From positions 1 to 64,000 of the forward strand of contig JANQOR010000004.1 of the NCBI GenBank assembly GCA_028285685.1: a DNA stretch of 64,000 nt, in the 5' to 3' direction. Within the stretch, counting starts at the first letter, position 1. The number at the start of each line of letters is the position of its first letter. This DNA is from Cyclobacteriaceae bacterium (GTDB lineage Bacteria > Bacteroidota > Bacteroidia > Cytophagales > Cyclobacteriaceae). A model generated the notes under the pieces. It was not told the DNA's origin. It saw only the letters and a list, made by a program, of their open reading frames with translations, and did not search any database. The translations under genes and the position numbers were made by a program. This document shows, piece after piece, positions 16,659 to 27,000 of this stretch.

Positions 16659-18569
16659 TTAGTTGAGCGATGCTACTATCGAAACGCTCCTGGCCGGAAG
16701 TTTGACAGCAATGTTTTCATCACGGCGTTCTACATTCCTCTCGTTGAGAATGTCTTCATAGGAGCCGGCATTACGAACAGGAACGGAAGTAACCGTCTCG
16801 TTTTCACTTGTATTTAAAAAGACGATAACCTCATCTCTGTCATTGTATCTGCTATAAACGAGTGTTCCTAATTCATCATTTTTAAAAAGGAAGTCTATGT
16901 CTCCTGTCATGAGCACAGGATTCTCTTTTCGAATTCGTATTAGTTTTTGGTAATAGCTGAACAATTCGTTGTTGAACTGAACCGGGTCTGCTGGGCGATC
17001 CCATCTTTCCGGATGAGATGTTTCTGACTCAAAATCGTAATCCGGCCAAACCAATGGTTTGCGGCAGTTGGGATCGTCGCTTCCCCACATTCCCATCTCA
17101 TCACCAGCCCAGATATGAGGGGACCCAATGTAGGTGAACTGATGTGCCAGCAATAGCCGCAAGGTCTGGTACGTTCTTGTGTCTGGTTTGTGAATTTTGT
17201 ACTCATTTCCCTCAAAGGGATTGGTATCTACTTTATAAGGATTTTTGTTGAACAGCGAGGTGAGAACCCTTGGAGTGTCATGACTGCCGTTTAGGTTCAT
17301 CATAGCATAGCTACTCTGAGGTCTGAGGTTAGATCGGTAAGAATTGAGGCTATCTACAAATGCCGAAACGGAAATTTCCGGAGAATCATTGAAAAAAGCC
17401 CTTGCAGCCCGGTACCAGCGATAATTCATAGGTGCATCAAAGATGTCGCCCTTGACAAAGGGCTCCGGATCAAGCAATTTGTCTGGCCATTGTTCCCACC
17501 AGACCTCTCCAAGCAGGTAGGCATCGGGATTCACGCTGCGAACAACTTTTCGATAATCTCGCCAAAACCCGAAAGGCATCTCGGCGGCAACATCCAGACG
17601 GAATCCATCCACACCATCTGACGGGTCACCATCGCTGTTGGGGTCTAGCCATCTTCGCGTAATGCTGAAAATGTGCTGCTTCACCTCGTCAAGCAAAACG
17701 TCGCCTTCAGCGGGAACAATCTTTTCACTGTGTTCCAAATACTCGGTCTCCTGAATTTCGGGCAGGTCAAAGACACCAAACCAACCCCGGTATTCAAATT
17801 CATTGGCTTCCGTAGCAGGATCGTCGAAGGATTTTACCCAATACCAATCTTTGTACTTAGAATTCTCCTGATTTATGACCAAATCCTGCCAGGCCCAAAA
17901 CGTATGTCCTGTGTGATTCCAGGAATAGTCAAGAATGACTCTTATCCCTCTCTTGTGGAATTCATCTATCACACTCAGGAATAGTTTGTCAGCCGCTGTG
18001 AATTTCCAGGTAGATGGATCATCCGGAGTCTCCGTGTTCATGATTTCTACATCCCCCCGAGGATCTGGTCCGAAGTTTCGATCAATGTGACGCCAGTGCC
18101 GTGCATCATACTTGTGCAGGGAAGGTGCGTCGTTTAGCGGATTGAAGTATACAGCAGTAATGCCAAGCGAGTCTAAGTAATCCATTTGATCAAGCACGCC
18201 CTGCAGGTCTCCACCATATCGTCTTAGTTGAGATTTCTGGCCAAATGAAGCCACTGGGTTTCCGTAAAAATCCTTCCCGCTTTCTAGTCCGGGAAAGTAA
18301 TCATCGTCCCGATACCAATCCTGTGTCCATGGTGTGATCTTCCAGTCCTCAGGAACAAATCCCGGATAAGTGCCTTGCATGTCCTGTGGCGTTGGATCAT
18401 TCGAAGGATCACCATTTCTAAATCGTTCCACAAAAATCTGGTACCAAACGACTTCTTTTGACCATTGAGGTGGATCTTCAAAAGCCGTAGGTTGATCTTT
18501 TAGACCTGTATCACAAGCTGTGATGATCACTAGAGCTAAAAGAATTGCTGAATGTGTGATTGATTTCAT
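16659..18569 (-). CDS. GH13 alpha-amylase-family lipoprotein (first)
   Basis: A 636-residue GH13 enzyme with lipobox IITAC (Cys 19). Catalytic residues are in place: nucleophile D326 (DGFRLDVAAE), acid/base E355 (LLGEVWWE), stabiliser D431 (NGSHDTPR). The N-terminal WSKEVVWYQIFVERF and the insertion WYRDDDYFPG suggest a neopullulanase/cyclomaltodextrinase-like branch acting on short alpha-glucans in the periplasm or at the outer membrane. Its ATG overlaps the GH127 stop by four bases, so the two are coupled. It is one of four GH13 enzymes in the window, the only one located with the GH127/sulfatase genes. Confidence 0.9.
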   Translation of the reverse strand: MKSITHSAILLALVIITACDTGLKDQPTAFEDPPQWSKEVVWYQIFVERFRNGDPSNDPTPQDMQGTYPGFVPEDWKITPWTQDWYRDDDYFPGLESGKDFYGNPVASFGQKSQLRRYGGDLQGVLDQMDYLDSLGITAVYFNPLNDAPSLHKYDARHWRHIDRNFGPDPRGDVEIMNTETPDDPSTWKFTAADKLFLSVIDEFHKRGIRVILDYSWNHTGHTFWAWQDLVINQENSKYKDWYWVKSFDDPATEANEFEYRGWFGVFDLPEIQETEYLEHSEKIVPAEGDVLLDEVKQHIFSITRRWLDPNSDGDPSDGVDGFRLDVAAEMPFGFWRDYRKVVRSVNPDAYLLGEVWWEQWPDKLLDPEPFVKGDIFDAPMNYRWYRAARAFFNDSPEISVSAFVDSLNSYRSNLRPQSSYAMMNLNGSHDTPRVLTSLFNKNPYKVDTNPFEGNEYKIHKPDTRTYQTLRLLLAHQFTYIGSPHIWAGDEMGMWGSDDPNCRKPLVWPDYDFESETSHPERWDRPADPVQFNNELFSYYQKLIRIRKENPVLMTGDIDFLFKNDELGTLVYSRYNDRDEVIVFLNTSENETVTSVPVRNAGSYEDILNERNVERRDENIAVKLPARSVSIVASLN

Positions 18570-20614
18570 TGGTATGGGAATGTTACTTTTCTCAATGCGG
18601 TGCTTCCAAACGGGACTAGCTTGACAGTTACAGCCTGGTTGTTTCGAATGTCACGAAGCTCACCTTTTAAATAGGTGCCACCGTCATACCAGCCCGTAGA
18701 CTTGGATTCCGATACATACTTGAACCTGGGTTTACTAACCAGCTCGAAGTATTCAAAATCGTCCCGGTTTGGGTAAACAAAATAGTCTGAAAAGCTAGCA
18801 ATATTATGGGACTTCTGTACTTCATTTTTCCCATCGATGGCATATGCATAAACTAGTGGTCCTCGCTGAAAATAGCCCTCTTCATCAAATTTCTTTTCCT
18901 TCAAATCATAGGCAAATGACATGTAGATCTTGTCACCTTTTTCCCAAATCTTGTTGACCTTATAAAATCCATCATCCAAAGAAATTGATGCTCCATCAGC
19001 CGTGAGCTCTACATTCCTGACCCACGATGGTTTTCTTAAGTAGATCGCCAGCTCCAAAGGAGAGGAAGGACTGACTGTCAGCTCAATTTTGTCGGAAAGC
19101 GGGTAATTCGTGGTTTGGATAATGCTCAGATCTGTTTCCTTGAACTTCGTTTTCAGCTCGGACGGAGAGTAAAGTGTAGCAGCAAATCCGTCATCGGTCT
19201 TCATCCACTGTTGACCGACAAAATAGGGTAGGTGCTTACCATAGTTAGGCGAACAACAAAGAGCTACATCTGTATGAGTAGGTGAATATTTGAACCGTTG
19301 ATCATTGCCATGTGAAGACGTTGCATCCACTTTGTAGCTATTGTCATACTTGCAATAAGCAATGGCGGTACCCGACTGATTCCGCATGCCCAAAATAGTA
19401 TTGAAGGTGATTTTTTCATACCGGTCCGCCCATTCCACCTGACCACTTTTTTGTAATGCAGATCCAAAGAATTCTCGAAGTTCGAATTGACTACAGAATT
19501 CACCAGCCGTTTCGTCGGCGTTGGCAGTCTTCTTTGCTATCCACTCATCACCGATACCGCCTCCACTTGGAAGAATACAATTTGAGAGTTTTTGCATTGC
19601 ATTTTCAAATGCCAACTGCATCTCAGAATATCCAGTAGCATGATAAGTGAGGATGAGGGTCCGCAAATGCTCGTAAGTGTGAACAGCGTGGCTTTCAAAC
19701 AGTGAGTCTCTTTGAAGTAAATACTCATACCTGATATCGTTAAATGCGCGATTTAGGGGATATGTTGAAAAATCCTTGTATAGGAAGACGGCATAATCCA
19801 TGTATTTTTTATTTCCGGTGATCCTGTAAAGAGTCTCGCAAACATCTGTAATCATCAGGCCGTGAGTGACACCTCCAAAACTTCCGGATAGATTAAAGGG
19901 GCTTTTTGAGTCCGGGCCATACTTCGACAAGGTAAGGTTCATTGCCCTTTCCACTGCGTTAAGAACCTTTGTATCACCTGTCAGTTCATAATAGGCCAAC
20001 AGCATTCGGAATAAGGTGGCTTGAGACCATAGTTCTCCATTTGAACCATCATGCTGATATCTAAGCTTTGGCCCGTAGATTCCAATGTAACCGTCATCAT
20101 CTTGTGTCGAGATGAGATATTCCACCAGCCTTTTGCTTTTCTGCATCCCTTTCTTATTCTTGGTTAAGAAGGAAGTTCGAACATATCCATCAATCCAATT
20201 TCCATAAGACTCACTATTCCACCATTGAATGGATTGTTCCCAGGCGGCTCCTGTCAAAACCAGTCCTTTTATGTCGGGAATGTCTTCTTTTGACATTCTT
20301 CGAGCTGTGTTAAACAGATCATCCTCCAACAAGATGTCAGGAGCTAAAAGGTCTAGATTTCCCACTATCCCACTTGTTAGGTCTTGATTCATCATTTCGA
20401 GGATCCAGCCCTGAGGTCTTACGGACCCAAAGGGCAATAATTCAAAGCGCGGTTTTATAGGGTTTCTCTTTCGTTCAAAGAAGGACAATAGTTCCGGATC
20501 GTTTTGTCGGTCTTGAGTGTTTTGGTTGATTTTTGATTCAAAATCTTCACCTTGAGAGCTTTTTTTTGAACAACTCAAAACAAGAAAGACACAAATAACC
20601 CTTGCTACTTTCAT
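18566..20614 (-). CDS. GH127-type beta-L-arabinofuranosidase (DUF1680) lipoprotein
   Basis: A 682-residue protein with lipobox LVLSC (Cys 15). It has the (alpha/alpha)-barrel family hallmarks: WEQSIQWWNSESYGNWIDGY, DDGYIGIYGP, LLAYYELTGD. The zinc-thiolate site of GH127 is visible as GEFC (E372, C374) and ALCCSP (C453, C454, one being the expected Cys nucleophile). Known GH127 and related GH146 enzymes release beta-L-arabinofuranose from plant-type glycans. The neighbouring GH53 gene supports an arabinogalactan or pectic target, although relatives with other specificities exist. Translationally coupled to the GH13 gene downstream. Confidence 0.85.
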   Translation of the reverse strand: MKVARVICVFLVLSCSKKSSQGEDFESKINQNTQDRQNDPELLSFFERKRNPIKPRFELLPFGSVRPQGWILEMMNQDLTSGIVGNLDLLAPDILLEDDLFNTARRMSKEDIPDIKGLVLTGAAWEQSIQWWNSESYGNWIDGYVRTSFLTKNKKGMQKSKRLVEYLISTQDDDGYIGIYGPKLRYQHDGSNGELWSQATLFRMLLAYYELTGDTKVLNAVERAMNLTLSKYGPDSKSPFNLSGSFGGVTHGLMITDVCETLYRITGNKKYMDYAVFLYKDFSTYPLNRAFNDIRYEYLLQRDSLFESHAVHTYEHLRTLILTYHATGYSEMQLAFENAMQKLSNCILPSGGGIGDEWIAKKTANADETAGEFCSQFELREFFGSALQKSGQVEWADRYEKITFNTILGMRNQSGTAIAYCKYDNSYKVDATSSHGNDQRFKYSPTHTDVALCCSPNYGKHLPYFVGQQWMKTDDGFAATLYSPSELKTKFKETDLSIIQTTNYPLSDKIELTVSPSSPLELAIYLRKPSWVRNVELTADGASISLDDGFYKVNKIWEKGDKIYMSFAYDLKEKKFDEEGYFQRGPLVYAYAIDGKNEVQKSHNIASFSDYFVYPNRDDFEYFELVSKPRFKYVSESKSTGWYDGGTYLKGELRDIRNNQAVTVKLVPFGSTALRKVTFPYQ

Positions 20615-20618
20615 AGAC

Positions 20619-21425
20619 TTAGCTTTCGTAAAGAATGGGGTTCAGTTCTGTGTCAATCACTTCACCAACCTTGGCTCCGGGACACCAGGTCTCCCAATCG
20701 TTGCGTTGGTTTTCGTTGACTGGCTCCTTCAAGACCATATCTTTATCCATGTAAATCACAGTCATTACTCTTCTCATTTGATCTGTTTGATTAGCACCAG
20801 CCCGATGAAAAATCCAGCCTGAATGGAAACTGACCTCCCCAATCTCAAAAGGTTCACGAATGTGCTTAAAATCATTGACCCTTAGTTTTTTTGTCATGAA
20901 GGCCTCACTGTCATCGCTTATTTGCATATCCCGACCCTCCACGATTTGATGACTTCCGGCGCTGAATTCCAAGGGCCCCATTTCAAGTGGAGTCTCCTGG
21001 AGCGGGATCCAGGCTGTGATCGTCTTGTCAGTGCTTAGCGGCCAGTAATATTGATCTGCATGCCACGGAGTGATTCCACCGCCCGCTTCTTTGAATAGTG
21101 CCTGATCATGATACATCCTCACTCCCTCCACTTGCATGAGACCCGCGGCGATCTGCCCCAACCTCTCGCTGAACACAAATTCTTTTATCAGAGCGTCCTT
21201 TTGCCAGAGATTAAATAGTTGCAAAAAGGCCTGACCATACGTGTCTCTCTTCTCGATGGGAGTATGCTCTGTGTTTAGTTCATGGACCTTACCCTCAATA
21301 ACCTTAGCAAACTGGTCAAGTGTTTCTTCGTCAAAGACATTTTTGAGCTTGATAAATCTATTTTCCTGGTAGAAAGATATTTGTTCCCGCGAGAGTTGAT
21401 ATGGTTTGTCTAGCCTATGATCCAT
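20619..21425 (-). CDS. Phytanoyl-CoA dioxygenase (PhyH)-family oxygenase
   Basis: A 268-residue soluble Fe(II)/2-oxoglutarate oxygenase. The facial triad is visible: H122 and D124 (WHADQYYW) and distal His near 207 (HSGWIFHRAG); an Arg near 218-219 can bind 2-oxoglutarate. A typical PhyH helix (QISFYQENRFIKLKNVF) starts the protein. No signal peptide is seen, so it acts in the cytoplasm. The substrate is unknown. Its place in a polysaccharide-utilisation operon (19 bases after the esterase, 4 bases before GH127) suggests it acts on a small molecule freed from the glycan, but this is inference. Confidence 0.82.
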   Translation of the reverse strand: MDHRLDKPYQLSREQISFYQENRFIKLKNVFDEETLDQFAKVIEGKVHELNTEHTPIEKRDTYGQAFLQLFNLWQKDALIKEFVFSERLGQIAAGLMQVEGVRMYHDQALFKEAGGGITPWHADQYYWPLSTDKTITAWIPLQETPLEMGPLEFSAGSHQIVEGRDMQISDDSEAFMTKKLRVNDFKHIREPFEIGEVSFHSGWIFHRAGANQTDQMRRVMTVIYMDKDMVLKEPVNENQRNDWETWCPGAKVGEVIDTELNPILYES

Positions 21426-21444
21426 AGATTCAATCCTGAATGTT

Positions 21445-22368
21445 CTAGTTACTCCTGTTGCTAGGCTTTAACAAAAACTCTAATGGAATATGAAGTCTTT
21501 CATTCCATGACCTTTCGTCATGAGCAGCTCCTTCGAATTTCTTACTTAGAAAGTTGGATACATCATAACCATTTGCAGCTATGATTTTGTCAGCCTCTTG
21601 TTGCAGGGATTCGTACAGTGCATCCAGCGTCTCGGTCCCATAATCGAAGTACACTCTGTGATTTTTTGGATTTGGAAGATTTACCTTCAGGTATTCGAAG
21701 AAAGCACCTGGAATGGGATTGTTGTCTACCGTGAAGGTTCCCGGCCAGTGAGTACTAATGCAAGCTGCTCCACCAAAAACTTCAGGATATTCACAGATCG
21801 CATACATGGAAATGAGTCCGCCCATGCTGGACCCAGCGATGAACGTGTTTTTGGGTCCTGGCAAGGTTCTAAAATTTTCATCTAAGTATGGTTTTAGTTC
21901 ATGAACCAAGAATTTGAGGTACTTGTCCGACTGGATCACACTTCCAAACAGCGCTTGTTCTGAACTCCTCCCAAGGTTGAGTAGCGAATCCTGTACACCC
22001 TTTGGTAGGCTGTTGAAGGGTTTCTGAGGGAAATACTCGGAGTGCCTGAGGCTATCAATATTCCATACACCAACTACGATCGTTTCTCGTATCTTCTTCT
22101 CTTGGATGAGCTGATTCATTACTTCATCGACACCCCATTCTTGCTTATTCCAGGTAGTTGTTGAATCAAATAACATTTGTCCATCATGCATGTACAATAC
22201 GGGAAATCGTTCTTCGGACGATAGATAGGAGGGGGGTAGCCAAACCTGAATTTGCCTTGAGGCTACAAAGCTTGATTGCATTGGAAACGGATCACTCATC
22301 GATCCTTCTCTTTCGGACTGGCACTGGATAAGAGTTGCAAGTAAGAATGTAATCGTGACTTTTTTCAA
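21445..22368 (-). CDS. Esterase D/Fes-type alpha/beta-hydrolase lipoprotein
   Basis: A 307-residue protein with lipobox LIQC (Cys 16). It belongs to the putative-esterase family (PF00756 type): RQIQVWLPPSY, VLYMHDGQMLFD, ETIVVGVWN, nucleophile elbow GSSMGG (Ser 181) and a terminal AAHDERSWNERL that supplies the His. Such enzymes in polysaccharide loci often act as acetyl- or feruloyl-esterases on decorated glycans. It is the first gene after the SusD gene, behind a terminator-like hairpin, and starts the chain running to the sulfatase. Confidence 0.83.
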   Translation of the reverse strand: MKKVTITFLLATLIQCQSEREGSMSDPFPMQSSFVASRQIQVWLPPSYLSSEERFPVLYMHDGQMLFDSTTTWNKQEWGVDEVMNQLIQEKKIRETIVVGVWNIDSLRHSEYFPQKPFNSLPKGVQDSLLNLGRSSEQALFGSVIQSDKYLKFLVHELKPYLDENFRTLPGPKNTFIAGSSMGGLISMYAICEYPEVFGGAACISTHWPGTFTVDNNPIPGAFFEYLKVNLPNPKNHRVYFDYGTETLDALYESLQQEADKIIAANGYDVSNFLSKKFEGAAHDERSWNERLHIPLEFLLKPSNRSN

Positions 22369-22387
22369 TGATATCGTGATTTAAAGC

Positions 22388-22410
22388 AAAAAGGCGGCTA
22401 TAGCCGCCCT
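22388..22410 (-). terminator. Terminator or attenuator between susD and esterase genes
   Basis: On the minus strand GGCGGCTATAGCCGCC is a perfect 16-nt palindrome followed by TTTTT. It sits 23 bases after the susD stop and 20 bases before the esterase start, leaving little room for a new promoter. It probably lowers rather than stops expression of the downstream genes. Confidence 0.75.
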
Positions 22411-22432
22411 TTTCTAGGGTGATGCTTACATG

Positions 22433-24052
22433 TTAATAACCATCATTTTGTACCAGGTTTGGATTTGCAATTAGATCTGAGGCAGGTATCGGAAAGATCT
22501 CCAAATGCGCTGAAGTTGCTGTTCCTACATCTACACCACCTTTCCACGGCCAGATATACGCACCTCCGGTGAATTGACCATAACGAATCAAATCTGTCCT
22601 TCTCGACCCTTCAAGGTAAAGTTCCCTGCCACGTTCATCCAATATGAAATCAAGGTCGACTTGTCCCATTGTTACATCCCCACTGTTGTCGCCATAAGCA
22701 CGCATACGCAATTCATTAATATAACCCAATGTTGTTGCGTCAATGCTTCCGCCGCTTCTCAACTGCGCTTCGGCTAATGTCAAGTATGTTTCGGCCAATC
22801 GGAAGACCGGAAAATCCGTACTTACGAAATCAACTCCCGGTGCTCTTAGTCCGGTAGATGCTTCAATATTGTTGTATTTTGGTGTGGGCCACCCCTCTGT
22901 AAATTCACCAATATCGGTAATTTCCAAAGTTTGCCCTTCAGTAAAGAATATCGCACGTCCATCGGCACTGGCTCCATTGGGATCGGTTGCTGCCCCTGGA
23001 AACAAGTTCACAAAGGCGCTGGTTGTGCGATAGCCGCCCCAGCCGCTAGGAACGCCATAATCAGCTTCTGCTTCATTTGCAGAAGGAGCCCCATTCTTCA
23101 TATCATCGGACATGGCACCACCAATACCACCACGGATCAGTGTCGTAGTTCCACCCCAGGATTGAGAGGAGATTCCATCATGCACGATAGGCCAGATGAT
23201 CTCATCTGTGCGGACATGGTTGTCGCCCATAAATAGCTCTGGATAGGCGGGTGCGATGCTGTAAACACCGGCATTTAGAATCTTCTGACATTCAGCAATA
23301 CACTCGGTGTACCGGTCCGATCCAATGTAAACTGAGGCATTAAGATAAAGCCTCATTTTCAATGCCCAGGCAGCGGCTCGGTCTACTCTTCCATAATCGT
23401 GGTTAGATTGCCCGGCAGGTAACATCACGTCCTCCAATTCAGTCAGCTCTGACTCTATAAAATCGAATAGTTCCTGTGGCTCTACTTGTGACGGCAGGTC
23501 AGAAGTAATAGACGTAAGCAATGCAACATTCCGAAATTGATCCAAGGCATGCCAGTATGAGTAGGCGCGAATGAAGCGAGCCTCAAGCTTAAATTCTTCG
23601 ATTTTATCTATTTCCGTCGCAGTAAGACCGGTTGGAAGCGTCTCAGCAACACGGAGAAAATCATTGGCTAAGGAGATAGTGTAAAAAATCCGATAGTAAA
23701 GTACACGCACGAACTGGTTGTCAGAGCCCCAGGTATGATTGTGCAGATCTCGAATTCCCGAGTCAGACCAGGCGATGATTGCTTCATCGGTTGTCAGTTC
23801 CTGAGCTTTCCACCAGACACGTAAGTAGCTGGAGAACCCCTCATCATTGATGATCGATAGGTCAGCATCTCCGGTGGGACCGGCATTTCCTGTCAGTGTC
23901 AGGGAAGCGTATATCTTAGCTATATACGATTGGTATCCGTCAAAATCCTGAAAAGCAACGGACTCAACCAATCCGTTTTTAGGTACTAGATCAAGGTCTG
24001 TACATGATCCAAGTGCAATAAACAAGAGGGAGGTTATAAATATCTTTTTCAT
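22433..24052 (-). CDS. susD: SusD/RagB-family glycan-binding outer-membrane lipoprotein
   Basis: A 539-residue lipoprotein when started at the second ATG (MKKIFITSLLFIALGSC, Cys 17), which gives a proper signal; the ATG at 24064 overlaps the susC stop but only adds MILN. SusD hallmarks are visible: LVPKNGLVES near the N-terminus, TPR-like helices (EEFKLEARFIRAYSYWHALD), FRLAETYLTLAEAQLRSGG, and DERGRELYLEGSRRTDLIRY near the C-terminus. It caps the SusC channel and delivers oligosaccharide. Neighbouring amylases make a starch-type alpha-glucan the likely ligand. Confidence 0.95.
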   Translation of the reverse strand: MKKIFITSLLFIALGSCTDLDLVPKNGLVESVAFQDFDGYQSYIAKIYASLTLTGNAGPTGDADLSIINDEGFSSYLRVWWKAQELTTDEAIIAWSDSGIRDLHNHTWGSDNQFVRVLYYRIFYTISLANDFLRVAETLPTGLTATEIDKIEEFKLEARFIRAYSYWHALDQFRNVALLTSITSDLPSQVEPQELFDFIESELTELEDVMLPAGQSNHDYGRVDRAAAWALKMRLYLNASVYIGSDRYTECIAECQKILNAGVYSIAPAYPELFMGDNHVRTDEIIWPIVHDGISSQSWGGTTTLIRGGIGGAMSDDMKNGAPSANEAEADYGVPSGWGGYRTTSAFVNLFPGAATDPNGASADGRAIFFTEGQTLEITDIGEFTEGWPTPKYNNIEASTGLRAPGVDFVSTDFPVFRLAETYLTLAEAQLRSGGSIDATTLGYINELRMRAYGDNSGDVTMGQVDLDFILDERGRELYLEGSRRTDLIRYGQFTGGAYIWPWKGGVDVGTATSAHLEIFPIPASDLIANPNLVQNDGY

Positions 24053-24060
24053 GTTCAAAA

Positions 24061-27000
24061 TCATTTTAAGGTTAGGTTCACACCCAACAGGAACGTTCTT
24101 GATCTTGGGTACTGATTGTTGTCAATTCCATTAATGCCTGCCTCGGGATCAATTCCCCCATAACCCGTCAGGGTCAGCAAGTTGGAAGCCGTTAGGTAGG
24201 CTCGTGCTCCAATGTTTTTGAAATCTTGAAAGCGATAGCCAACTGTGATGTTATCAAGTTTTAGAAAATCAGCTTTCTCGATAAAAATGTCGGAGAGTAA
24301 CTGCTTCTCCGTAAAATCATTTTGGTATGCGGCAAGGTGGATGTTGTTGGGAGCAAAATTGTTGTCAACACCTTCAAAGGCTCCGAATTGTGACTCAACA
24401 TTGTTATATACGTACCCGCCAATTTGACTTCTCATCGTGAGGGCAACATCAAACCTTTTGTAGGAAATGTTAGCAGTTAATCCCATAATTAAATCTGGTG
24501 CTGGCTTCTTAAAGGGCCTAAGATCATCTTCATTGATCTGTCCGTCGTTGTTTTGATCCACATAGAGATCCAAATCATCTCTCAGCCCGTCATCATTGGC
24601 ATCTGTTCCATCAGGAATAGGTTGGCCATCGGCACCTTTGATATGTTCATAAACAAAAAAGGAATTAACCGGAAGGCCTACTTTTAATATTTGGATTGAC
24701 TGTCCCACATCACCTGAAATTCCACCGGTAGTGTATCCTTGAAAGTCAGGCAGATTAGAGTTGTCTAGCTTTATAATCTCGTTTTTGTTATAGGCAGCAT
24801 TGAATGCAAGATTTACTCTTAGATCCGCCTTGTCAAGTACCACCGAATTTAAAAGAAGTTCGATACCCTTGTTTTCTACCTCACCAATGTTGGTAACAGC
24901 CCTATCTCCTGTGAGCGTTCCGATTGGAAACGCAATGTCGAACAATAGGTCGGAGGTGTTCTTTTTATAGAGATCAAGTGAGCCATACAGCCGGCCTTCA
25001 AGAAATCCAAAATCAATTCCGAAATTGACAGAAGTCGTTTCTTCCCATTTTATCTTCGGATCGACTGCATTTGGTCTGAATGTGTTGACCGTGTCGCTAC
25101 CAAAAAGATACTGAGCTCGATCATCACCAGGTTCGTAGAGATTGACATATAGATAGTCACCAATTTCTTCATTCCCCGTGATTCCCCAACTTGCTCGAAT
25201 TTTAAGATTTGAGAAAATGTTTTCCAAGCCATCTGCGAACGGCTCATCAATTAACCGCCAACCTACAGCCAAAGAGGGAAAGAGTCCCCACTGATTTTCA
25301 GGAGCAAAGCGGGTACTTCCATCTCGTCGCACAGTGGCGGTAATCAAGTACTTATCGTTGATGGACAAATTCGCACGACCCCAAAAGGAGATGAGCCTAT
25401 TCTCCAGATTCTCCGGAATAGGGTCAAAAAGAAAAGGTTTTATTGAATTTAGCTTACCATCCGAAATAAACTCGTTGTAGTTACTTATTTCAAGTGTGTC
25501 TAAGGTGACTCCGTCTTCTAGGTTGAACGTATTTTCCACCTGTGTCTTGAAATCCTGGTAGGAGTATCCACCAATTAAGTCAAGTTTCCCAAGTGAGATT
25601 TCGGTGGTGTAATTGAGATATGCCTCGAAAAGATTGCTTTTGCGTGTGTCTTCGAAGTACGAAAAGCTTCCATTTACCCTTCCAGCCTTGGGATTGATCA
25701 ATTTTGTGTCCTGGCTTAGTCCTGATGCATCATCGAGCGCATAGTTGATTTTTGCTGACAACCCATCCAGGAAAGGCAAGTTGTACTCAGCTGTCGTGGA
25801 GATAAGGTGCCTAACCGTTCGGCCTATGTTGATCGTTTGGTTGATTTGAGCAACAGGGTTTGAGGGAGCGAGATTACTCGACCACTCAAAGTAACCACCA
25901 GTTTCCTGGTCGTCGGCAAATACGGATTGAGTAGGATCGAAGATGAGCGCCGACCCAACCACATTGGGCGCAAACCGGTTGTTGATCACCGAGTGTTTGG
26001 TATTTACTGTGATGGTCAGATCATCATTCAAGAGCCGCTGCGTAAAATTGACGGATCCACTCAAACGTTCGGTATTGGAAGTTAGAAGAATCCCGTCCAG
26101 GTTTTGATAGTTAAGAGAAACGCGAGCAGTGTTCGTTTTTCCTCCAAAAGAACTGCTAATATTATGATTGTGTCCCTGCGCCGTCTGAAGTACTTCATCT
26201 AGCCAATCGGTACTGGAGCTTCCTAGGTCTCCAAGATTTTTTGGACCTTTTCGTCCCACGGTGAACTCAAACTCTTCTGTATTGAGCATATTAACTCGAT
26301 CCACGATGGTACTGATGGAATAGGACCCATCGTAGCTAAACTGTGGTTTTCCTGGCGTACCAGTTTTGGTCGTTATGATGATAACTCCATTTGCACCTCG
26401 GGAACCGTAAATGGCTGCCGAAGAAGCGTCTTTCAATACGGTGATGTCGGCAATATCTGAAGGATTAATAAAGTTGAGGGGATTTCTCCCACCTGCCACC
26501 CCATCATTTTCCAGGGGCACTCCATCGACAACAAAGAGGGGCTCATTTCCTGCGTTTAACGAGGTACCGCCCCTCATACGGATGCTGATGCCTCCTCCTG
26601 GCTCACCACTATCCGAGGTAATCTGCACTCCCGCCACCTTGCCAGCAAGCAACTGGTCCGGAGAAGTTAACATGCCTTTGTTGAAAGCTTCTGAATCAAT
26701 CTTATTGACGACCCCGGTAACATCTCCTTTCTCTACCTGGCCATATCCGATCACTACAATCTCGGAGAGCTCCTGAACCTCTGTAGCTAGATCCACATCA
26801 ATGGTGCTTCGTTGACCAACTAAAATTTCTTGTGTCCTGTAGCCGATATAGGTGATGACAAGTACATCATCGGCAGATGCATTGAGTGAGTATCGACCGT
26901 TAATATCAGTGGAAGTTCCAGTTTGTGTTCCTTTGATTTGAATGGTGACTCCAGGTAAGCCAATGCCATCTGCTGGATCTGTAATCACCCCTGTGACGGT

